A stretch of 12,219 nucleotides of DNA from URNF01 sp045543675 (GTDB lineage: Bacteria; Bacillota; Clostridia; Oscillospirales; Acutalibacteraceae), in assembly GCA_045543675.1 (NCBI GenBank), contig JAZPXM010000077.1, forward strand, positions 1 to 12,219, given 5' to 3'. This document shows, in pieces, positions 6,713 through 12,219 of this stretch (position 1 is the stretch's first letter; each line of letters begins with the position of its first letter). The translations under genes and the position numbers were made by a program. The notes under the pieces are model-generated. The model was not told where the DNA came from. It saw only the letters and a program-made list of their open reading frames with translations, and did no database searches.

Positions 6713-7426
6713 ATGGAAGAGAAGAAGCAGGTTTCTAAGAAAGAACAAGTGCCCGACAAAAAAGTTGTAAAACCGTTCCAGATAGTGGAAGCATATAAAA
6801 CGTTGCGTACCAATTTGCTGTTTACGTTGGCAACTGCCGAACGCAAAACGGTGATCATTTCCAGTGCCGAGCCGCATGCGGGTAAGTCTACGACAGCCGC
6901 GAACTTAGGTATCGTGATGGCGCAGACCAATTTTAAAGTATTGCTTATTGATGCAGATATGCGTAAACCGTCCCTGGACCGTATTTTCCACGTGGGACGT
7001 AGTGACGGGCTTTCTAAGGTAATCAGTAATCAGTCTACTTTTGAACAAGCGGTCATAAAACAGGTGGCACCGAATTTGGATCTGTTGCCTGCCGGTCCTA
7101 TTCCGCCCAATCCGCAGGAATTGTTATGTTCCGCAGAAATGCGCAATCTTATCGAGCAAGCGGAAAAACAGTATCATTACATCTTTATTGATGCGCCGCC
7201 GGTCAACCTGGTGTCCGATGCTTTAATGCCTATGGCGTGGTGCGCGGGTATGTTACTGGTGGTACGTGAAGGACAGACGGGACGCGACGATGTGCGTGAC
7301 GCTATAGAGAGCGTAGAACGCATTGACGGACGTATTTTAGGCACGGTGTTGACCGATGTGAAATCCCGCCGTGGTCTGCGCGGTGAACGCTACTATAAAG
7401 CCGCCGAGTATGAGTACGGAAATTAA
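6713..7426 (+). CDS. CpsD/CapB-type bacterial tyrosine kinase (BY-kinase)
   Basis: A cytoplasmic P-loop autokinase of 237 residues that phosphorylates its own C-terminal tyrosines and, in known systems, controls capsule or exopolysaccharide assembly and other targets. EAYKTLRTNL (26-35) corresponds to the oligomerisation motif. Walker A is SSAEPHAGKST (50-60), the A' motif VLLIDADMRKP (76-86) and Walker B IFIDAPP (157-163). The C-terminal tail has a modest tyrosine cluster (Tyr227, Tyr228, Tyr233, Tyr235). The ATG is preceded by AAGGAG at 6 nt. A strong terminator follows at once, so no polysaccharide synthesis, export or phosphatase gene shares the transcript. A ParA/MinD-like ATPase was considered, but the partner gene and tail favour a BY-kinase. 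Confidence 0.9.
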   Translation: MEEKKQVSKKEQVPDKKVVKPFQIVEAYKTLRTNLLFTLATAERKTVIISSAEPHAGKSTTAANLGIVMAQTNFKVLLIDADMRKPSLDRIFHVGRSDGLSKVISNQSTFEQAVIKQVAPNLDLLPAGPIPPNPQELLCSAEMRNLIEQAEKQYHYIFIDAPPVNLVSDALMPMAWCAGMLLVVREGQTGRDDVRDAIESVERIDGRILGTVLTDVKSRRGLRGERYYKAAEYEYGN

Positions 7427-7443
7427 CAAATGGTTCGGGTTTT

Positions 7444-7476
7444 ACTGCGGCAGGATTTTCCTGCCGCAGTTTTTTT
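7444..7476 (+). terminator. Rho-independent terminator after cpsD
   Basis: A perfect 12-bp GC-rich stem (7444-7455 with 7459-7470) with a 3-nt TTT loop, followed by a run of seven T, 18 bp after the cpsD stop codon. It closes the cpsCD unit and separates it from the peptidase operon. Confidence 0.95.
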
Positions 7477-7525
7477 GAAAAACAGTACATACTAATGGTG
7501 TGTCTGTATAAATAGGAGAGATAGT

Positions 7526-8806
7526 ATGTTTGCAAAAACGACGGCAGTTGCCGACGGTATCACCTTTTCCGCTTTACCGGATGCGCGTTTTAAGACGACG
7601 CGGTTGACGGTGGGTATGTTTTTGCCGCTTAGCGAAGAAACAGCGGCGGCGTATGCATTGTTACCCGTGCTGTTGACCCGCGCTACCGCGCATACCCCCG
7701 ATATGATAGCGATGCACAGACGGCTTGCCCGTTTATACGGTGCAACGGTGACGGCAGGGGTACAGCGGTTGGGCGACTGCCAACTGCTCACAATGACGGT
7801 ACAATGCATTGATAACCGCTTTGCATTAGAGAACGAAGATGTGGCAAAAGCCGCTGCCGACTTATTGCTCGAAATGTTATTTTGCCCGCATCTGTCTGAT
7901 GATGGGTTGTTTGATGCGGAAGATTTTTTGCAGGAAAGACGGTGTCTTTTAGAGCGTATTGCGGCGCAGATCAACGATAAGCGTGCGTATGTCCGTACCA
8001 AAGCGGAACACTTATTAGTGCCCGACGACGTATACAGTGTGTCCGCTATCGGCACTGAAAAAACGGCAACCGCATTAACAAGAGAAAGTATTACCGCTGC
8101 GTGGAAAACGCTGTTAAGAACGGCGCGGTTTCATTGGTTTTATGCCGCTTCAGATAACGGTGATGCGGTGCAAAACGCTGTAAAACGCGCTTTTGAAAAT
8201 ATAAAAAGAGATGTGGCGGCTTGTACCACCAACGTGGCAACCGCTGTTTCACAGGTGCGTCGCGGCCACGAAACCATGGCGGTAGCGCAAGCAAAAGTTA
8301 CCTTGGGCTTTTGTGTCGGTGCGGCGGAGCCGCACACCCGTACGGTGATGGCGGCACGCTTGATGGCGGCGTTGTTCGGCGGCTCGCCCACATCGCTGTT
8401 GTTCCGTAACGTGCGCGAAAAGCAGAGCCTTTGTTACTATTGCCGCGCCGCTTTTGACCGTATTAAAGGGGTTATGATGGTGGATTGCGGTGTGGACGCC
8501 GCAAACGTGACGGTTGCAGAAAAGGCTATACTGGAACAGTTGCAGGTAATACAAGACGGCGCGTTTTCCGCAGAAGATCTGGAAACGGCGCGGTTGTATC
8601 TTAAAAACGCCTTTATTGACAAAGAAAATTTACAGGGTAGTATGGTGTATTGGCTGTTGGGACAAAGCAACACCGATGTGCAAATGACCCCTGCACAAGC
8701 GGTGGCATTGTTAGACACTATTACTGCTGCTGAAGTGACGGCGGTGGCCAAAACCGTGCAGTTGCAGAGTGCTTTTGCCGTGTTACCGGAAGGGGGTGCC
8801 GTATGA
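7526..8806 (+). CDS. M16-family peptidase homologue, non-catalytic (YmfF-like)
   Basis: A cytoplasmic 426-residue M16B-type protein with two tandem peptidase-fold halves. The zinc motif HxxEH is absent from the N-terminal half; the equivalent region near residues 45-56 reads LLPVLLTRATAH. The C-terminal half keeps the substrate-binding type block FGGSPTSLLFRNVREKQSLCYY (given in two parts: FGGSPTSLLFRN and VREKQSLCYY), usual for the R/Y subunit of paired M16 enzymes. Together with the next gene this matches the B. subtilis YmfF/YmfH pair, annotated as associated with 5-aminopentanol modification of EF-P. That role is taken from the family and not shown here. The ATG has AGGAG 7-8 nt upstream. 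No convincing promoter was found in the 99-bp gap behind the cpsD terminator. Confidence 0.9.
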   Translation: MFAKTTAVADGITFSALPDARFKTTRLTVGMFLPLSEETAAAYALLPVLLTRATAHTPDMIAMHRRLARLYGATVTAGVQRLGDCQLLTMTVQCIDNRFALENEDVAKAAADLLLEMLFCPHLSDDGLFDAEDFLQERRCLLERIAAQINDKRAYVRTKAEHLLVPDDVYSVSAIGTEKTATALTRESITAAWKTLLRTARFHWFYAASDNGDAVQNAVKRAFENIKRDVAACTTNVATAVSQVRRGHETMAVAQAKVTLGFCVGAAEPHTRTVMAARLMAALFGGSPTSLLFRNVREKQSLCYYCRAAFDRIKGVMMVDCGVDAANVTVAEKAILEQLQVIQDGAFSAEDLETARLYLKNAFIDKENLQGSMVYWLLGQSNTDVQMTPAQAVALLDTITAAEVTAVAKTVQLQSAFAVLPEGGAV

Positions 8807-10083
8807 ACTGGGAAACTATGACGATAGCGCAGGCGGATGAAACGGTATATTACGGCGTGCATCCGACAGGATTGCCTATATACGTACTGCCCAAGAAGGG
8901 ATTTTCGTCGACCTATGCCGTTATCGGCACCCGTTACGGCTCTATTGACAATGATTTTGCGGTAGACGGGGAGCAACTGCACGTGCCTGCAGGTATTGCA
9001 CATTATTTGGAGCATAAACTGTTTGAAGACGAAGATGGGGATGCGTTTGAAAAGTATGCCAAAACGGGCGCTTCTGCGAATGCATATACCGGCTTTATGC
9101 AGACGGCATATCTGTTTTCCTGCACCGAAAAGGCGGCAGAATCGTTGGAAATTTTGCTGAAATTTGTACAAAATCCGTATTTTACCGAGAAAACGGTGGA
9201 AAAAGAGCGGGGTATTATCGGACAGGAAATTCGTATGGGGGAAGATAACCCTGATCGTTTATCTTTGTTCCAAATGTTGCGATGTATGTATGAAAAACAC
9301 CCCGTCCGCGAAGAAATTGCGGGTACGGTGGAGTCTATCGCCAAAATCACACCCGATTTGTTGTATACGTGTTATCACACGTTTTATAATCTGCACAATA
9401 TGGCGTTGGTGGTCAGCGGCAATATTGACGTTGAAACGGTGGAAACGGTAGCAGACCGCGTGTTACAACCTGCGCCGCCCTTTACGTTACAACGTACGCC
9501 TGTTGATGAACCCACCACCGTTTCTGAAAAACGGGTAGAAGCGACTATGCCGATTGCGGCACCGCTGTTTTATATCGGGTTTAAGGAACCCGTCGCGGCA
9601 GGATATGTGCATACGTCCGAAGAACTGGTGGCGGCGGAATTGTTGCTGGAACTGTTGGCAGGGAGCGGATCGCCGCTGTATACGCAGTTGATGGAGGAAG
9701 GCCTTATCAACGAAACCTTTGACGGCGCGTATTTTGAGGGTGCGGGGTATGCCGCTTTTCTGTTCAGCGGCGAAAGCAGCGCCCCTGACCGTATCGCTGA
9801 CCTGCTGGTAGAGGAAATTGACCGCTTGAAACGGGACGGTATTGATAAAGAACTGTTTGCAGAAGAAAAGAAGGCGTTTTACGGACGGTTGATAGCGGGA
9901 CTGAATGACGTGGAAAGTTGCGGGGATTGGTTGCTGGACGACTGTATGTACGGCAGAAAACCGTTTTCACTCATTGACAGCGTGGCCGCTCTTGATGTAC
10001 AATCGGTAGAGAATGTGTTACACCATTGTTTGCTTACGGACAACAAGGTTATTTCTATTGTGAATACGCAGGAGGAACAGTAA
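8803..10083 (+). CDS. M16-family zinc metallopeptidase (YmfH-like)
   Basis: The catalytic partner of the preceding gene, 426 residues. It has the inverted zinc motif HYLEH at 67-71 (His67, Glu70, His71) in AGIAHYLEHKLFEDEDG. The third ligand is probably Glu142 in GIIGQEIRMGEDNPD, slightly closer than in classic M16 enzymes. The motif SANAYTGFMQTAYLFSC (91-107) follows as expected. The C-terminal half has SPLYTQLMEEGLI. The start codon overlaps the stop of the previous gene (ATGA), with a GAAGGGGGTG ribosome region in its last codons, so the two subunits are probably made in equal amounts. Likely an intracellular peptidase, as no signal peptide is seen. The natural substrate is unknown. Confidence 0.92.
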   Translation: MNWETMTIAQADETVYYGVHPTGLPIYVLPKKGFSSTYAVIGTRYGSIDNDFAVDGEQLHVPAGIAHYLEHKLFEDEDGDAFEKYAKTGASANAYTGFMQTAYLFSCTEKAAESLEILLKFVQNPYFTEKTVEKERGIIGQEIRMGEDNPDRLSLFQMLRCMYEKHPVREEIAGTVESIAKITPDLLYTCYHTFYNLHNMALVVSGNIDVETVETVADRVLQPAPPFTLQRTPVDEPTTVSEKRVEATMPIAAPLFYIGFKEPVAAGYVHTSEELVAAELLLELLAGSGSPLYTQLMEEGLINETFDGAYFEGAGYAAFLFSGESSAPDRIADLLVEEIDRLKRDGIDKELFAEEKKAFYGRLIAGLNDVESCGDWLLDDCMYGRKPFSLIDSVAALDVQSVENVLHHCLLTDNKVISIVNTQEEQ

Positions 10084-11036
10084 TGGAGTATATTCAGTTT
10101 CCCGCGCTGGGTTGGGAATTTTCGGTAAGTCCCGTTTTGGCGGAGTTTACCCTTTTTGGCATCCCGTTTTCTATCCGTTGGTATGGGGCGCTTATTGCGC
10201 TGGGCTTTTTGCTGGCGGTGCTGTACGCGGTGAAAACCGCAAAAAAACGCTTTGAGATCGACCTGGACCCTATGACCGACGTGGTGCTGGTCAGCACGTT
10301 ACTTGCCATACTCGGTGCCCGTTTATATTACATTATTTTTTATAATGGTATTGCAACGCTGTGGCAACAACCGCTGAAAGTGTTGCGTATCTGGGACGGC
10401 GGTCTGGCAATCTACGGCGGTGTTTTAGCGGCGTTTCTTACCGGTATATGGATGTGTAAGATCAAAAAGGTGAATATGTGGGCGATGTTTGATCTGGCGT
10501 CTATCGGTTTTTTGATTGGGCAGTCGCTCGGTCGCTGGGGTAATTTCTTTAACCAGGAAGCATTCGGCGGCAATACAACGCTCCCGTGGGGTATGACCGG
10601 CAGTATTATTGCGTCCGGCGTGAACGGGAGCGGGTATGACCCCGCACTCCCCGTGCATCCCACCTTTTTATATGAGTCTTTGTGGTGCTTTTTAGGATTT
10701 TTGCTGTTACATATCCTTTCCAAAAAACAGTACACCTTTAAAGGTAAACTGTTTTGCACCTACATTATCTGGTACGGCGCAGGACGGTTTATGATTGAGG
10801 GATTACGCACCGATAGCTTAATGCTGGGGATATTCCGTGTGTCGCAGTTGTTGGCACTTTTGTGTGTGGTTGGCGGTGTGGCGCTGTACTACGTTTTACG
10901 CATGCGCGCAAAAAAAACACCCGTAGTGTGTGAAACGCCTGCAATCACAGCAGAAGAAATGGAAGAAATGAACCGCGAAATAGAGCGGGCGATAGGGCTC
11001 AGCAAGGAGGAAACACAAGATGGCGAAAATCATTGA
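10083..11036 (+). CDS. lgt: Prolipoprotein diacylglyceryl transferase
   Basis: An integral membrane enzyme that moves diacylglycerol from phosphatidylglycerol to the lipobox cysteine of prolipoproteins. The 317-residue protein has about seven hydrophobic segments. The Lgt signature is GQSLGRWGNFFNQEAFGG (146-163), with Arg151 matching the essential Arg143 of E. coli. HPTFLYES lies at 192-199, and GLRTDSL at 240-246, whose Arg242 matches Arg239. The position of E. coli His103 is Tyr111 here (GGLAIYGGV). A charged tail of about 43 residues after the last membrane segment is longer than usual, and its final codons carry the folD ribosome site. The ATG at 10083 overlaps the previous stop by one base (TAATG), with GGAGG 7 nt upstream; an in-frame start at 10026 is inside the peptidase gene and is rejected. 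Confidence 0.96.
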   Translation: MEYIQFPALGWEFSVSPVLAEFTLFGIPFSIRWYGALIALGFLLAVLYAVKTAKKRFEIDLDPMTDVVLVSTLLAILGARLYYIIFYNGIATLWQQPLKVLRIWDGGLAIYGGVLAAFLTGIWMCKIKKVNMWAMFDLASIGFLIGQSLGRWGNFFNQEAFGGNTTLPWGMTGSIIASGVNGSGYDPALPVHPTFLYESLWCFLGFLLLHILSKKQYTFKGKLFCTYIIWYGAGRFMIEGLRTDSLMLGIFRVSQLLALLCVVGGVALYYVLRMRAKKTPVVCETPAITAEEMEEMNREIERAIGLSKEETQDGENH

Positions 11037-11871
11037 CGGTAAAGCGATTGCCGCCGCGGTACGCGGTGAAGTGGCGCAAGAAACCGCACTTTTGAAAGAA
11101 AAGGGTATCACCCCCGGTTTGGCGGTGATTTTGGTGGGGGATGACCCTGCTTCCCGTATTTACGTGAATAACAAGAAAAAAGCGTGTGCGGACGTCGGCT
11201 TTTACTCGGAAGAAATCACCCTGCCTGCGGATACCACCGAACAAGAGTTGTTAAACGTGGTGTATGGACTGAACGAAAGAAAAGACATTCACGGTATTCT
11301 CTGTCAGTTGCCGTTGCCTAAACCTTTATCCGATAAAACGGTTATCGAAGCCATTGCACCCGAAAAGGACGTAGATGCTTTCCACGCGACCAACGTGGGG
11401 CATATTATGATCGGCGATTACAGTTTTCTCCCTTGCACCCCTGCGGGTGTTATGGAACTGCTTGCCCGTTCGGGTGTGGAAATTGAGGGTAAGACGTGTG
11501 TGGTTGTGGGCAGAAGTAATATCGTCGGTAAACCGATGGCGATGTTATTGTTACAGAAAAACGGTACGGTCACCATTTGCCATTCCCGTACGCAGAACTT
11601 AAAAGATGTGTGTCGTACGGCAGATATTTTGGTTGCCGCTGTGGGTAAGCCGAAATTTATCACCGCGGATATGGTAAAGCCGGGCGCCGCTGTCATTGAC
11701 GTGGGTATGGACCGCGACGAAAACGGCAAATTGTGCGGCGACGTGGATTTTGCGAACGTTGAGCCGATTGCAGGGTATATCACCCCCGTCCCCGGCGGTG
11801 TCGGTCCTATGACCATTGGGATGTTGATGAAAAACACTTTAACCGCCGCCAAAATGCAAAACGGTATATAA
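11020..11871 (+). CDS. folD: Bifunctional methylenetetrahydrofolate dehydrogenase / methenyltetrahydrofolate cyclohydrolase
   Basis: A cytoplasmic NADP-dependent enzyme interconverting 5,10-methylene-, 5,10-methenyl- and 10-formyl-tetrahydrofolate, supplying one-carbon units for purines and formyl-Met-tRNA. The 283-residue length is standard. The catalytic site is SRIYVNNKKKA with Tyr48 and Lys52, equivalent to E. coli Tyr52 and Lys56. GILCQLPLP (92-100) is followed by KDVDAFHATNVG (116-127), a small departure from the usual KDVDGFHPxNxG. The dinucleotide motif is GRSNIVGKP (164-172) and the family signature PGGVGPMT (258-265). It overlaps lgt by 17 nt, with AGGAGG 9 nt before the ATG. Last gene of the M16-M16-lgt-folD operon. 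Confidence 0.97.
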   Translation: MAKIIDGKAIAAAVRGEVAQETALLKEKGITPGLAVILVGDDPASRIYVNNKKKACADVGFYSEEITLPADTTEQELLNVVYGLNERKDIHGILCQLPLPKPLSDKTVIEAIAPEKDVDAFHATNVGHIMIGDYSFLPCTPAGVMELLARSGVEIEGKTCVVVGRSNIVGKPMAMLLLQKNGTVTICHSRTQNLKDVCRTADILVAAVGKPKFITADMVKPGAAVIDVGMDRDENGKLCGDVDFANVEPIAGYITPVPGGVGPMTIGMLMKNTLTAAKMQNGI

Positions 11872-11882
11872 ATACAACAAAA

Positions 11883-11903
11883 ACCACGCGATAGTCGCGT
11901 GGT
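11883..11903. terminator. Hairpin after folD, T-run on the minus-strand side
   Basis: A perfect 9-bp stem (11883-11891 with 11895-11903) has a 3-nt TAG loop, 11 bp after the folD stop. On the plus strand it is followed by AGAATAGAG, with no T-run. Read on the minus strand it is followed by TTTTTGTTGT and looks like a proper intrinsic terminator. It may stop transcription entering from the right, or act as a 3' stabilising hairpin for the folD message. Confidence 0.55.
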
Positions 11904-11970
11904 AGAATAGAGCTTTAGCGATGGACAGGAGATATAGAAAATAAAAACAAGTGTAGAAGGCATTTCTTAT

Positions 11971-12111
11971 CTTGCCTCCCTCTGACGAGGGAGGTGGCAA
12001 AATCTATGATTTTGACGGAGGGAGAGAAAAGGAAAATGATATTTTTACTTGTCCATCTCTCCCTCAGTCCTCGCAGACACGCGGACAGCTCCCTCGTCAG
12101 AGGGAGCCAAG
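11971..12111 (-). repeat. Small MITE-like inverted-repeat element, copy 2
   Basis: A 141-bp non-coding element, the inverted relative of the one at 72-216. Its ends are CTTGCCTCCCTCTGACGAGG and, on the other strand, CTTGGCTCCCTCTGACGAGG. The internal landmarks are the same: TGGCAAAATC next to the left arm, GACGGAGGGAGAG near 12014-12026 against CTCTCCCTCAGTCC near 12057-12070, and AGCTCCC at the right arm. Its arms differ from copy 1 at five positions within an 18-bp block, but the two arms of this copy agree with each other. No coding capacity and no obvious target duplication (flanks CTTAT and GCAGG). Confidence 0.8.
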
Positions 12112-12219
12112 GCAGGGTTTCACCCATTTATGGGTAGATAGTAATGAATGCGTGGCTGGCAGGCCAATAAAAAGCGCATTTGTGCGAGGGCTGTGCCCGA
12201 AAATGAAATACCCCCTAAG
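12112..12219. other. Unassigned structured sequence at the right edge
   Basis: I see no gene in these 108 bp. There are several short inverted repeats. ACCCA/TGGGT (12122-12126/12131-12135) competes with GGGT/ACCC (12115-12118/12122-12125). AATGCG/CGCATT (12147-12152/12175-12180) encloses TGGC/GCCA (12053-type arms at 12153-12156/12163-12166). GGGC/GCCC is at 12188-12191/12195-12198. It could be the start of a structured RNA, another repeat family, or the leader of a gene beyond the window. Confidence 0.3.

Noticed and set aside
6424..6930. Minus-strand frame of 168 codons across cpsC and cpsD
   Set aside because: It covers the cpsC/cpsD junction in antisense, and both genes are firmly identified by motifs.
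7481..7525. Promoter for the M16-lgt-folD operon at TATAAA (7507)
   Set aside because: No acceptable -35 box lies at 16-18 bp, and the start would fall on the ribosome site; the real promoter is left unassigned.
8437..9171. Long minus-strand frame of 244 codons under the M16 genes
   Set aside because: It lies antisense across the junction of two well-supported genes, has no ribosome site, and its translation is low-complexity and rich in Arg, Cys and His, as expected from an antisense shadow.
72..12111. Composite transposon bounded by the two inverted repeats
   Set aside because: The 11.7 kb between them is ordinary core and catabolic genes with no transposase or cargo signature, and the two copies belong to different sequence variants.

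Overview
The window looks like chromosomal DNA of a gut-type clostridial Firmicute, perhaps Oscillospirales/Ruminococcaceae. The evidence is indirect: strong GGAGG ribosome sites, sigma-A promoters, a YmfF/YmfH M16 pair, a CpsC/CpsD two-gene tyrosine-kinase pair of the Gram-positive type, and a small inverted repeat of a kind I associate with clostridial genomes. The assignment is inference; there is no rRNA or other phylogenetic marker here.

Layout. Positions 1-313 hold repeat DNA (a truncated piece plus one full 145-bp element) and a hairpin terminator. Positions 314-3793 on the minus strand are the L-rhamnose catabolic operon rhaA-rhaD-rhaB (isomerase, aldolase, kinase). All catalytic residues I could map are present. 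Positions 3871-5880, also minus, are azlC-azlD (branched-chain amino-acid exporter) followed 11 bp later by an AraC-family regulator. A strong terminator overlaps the regulator's stop codon, and its stem and T-run also carry the -35 box of the likely rhaA promoter. A 145-bp divergent intergenic region (5881-6025) carries a good azlC promoter and a perfect-consensus promoter for the plus-strand genes.

Plus strand. cpsC-cpsD (6026-7426) encode a Wzz-type membrane activator and a cytoplasmic BY-kinase. They form an isolated two-gene unit closed by a strong terminator. After it come two M16-family peptidase homologues (non-catalytic YmfF-like and HxxEH-bearing YmfH-like), lgt (lipoprotein maturation) and folD (one-carbon folate metabolism). 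These four are joined by overlaps of 4, 1 and 17 nt and so are probably one operon. Positions 11872-12219 hold a hairpin, a second copy of the small repeat in inverted orientation, and about 108 bp of structured unassigned sequence running off the window.

Most of the window is conventional metabolism and housekeeping. I see no convincing evidence of a new multi-gene system. The points most worth a second look are the repeat family with compensated changes in its arms, the overlapping terminator and promoter before rhaA, the regulator attached to azlCD rather than to rha, the orphan cpsCD unit, and the unassigned right edge.
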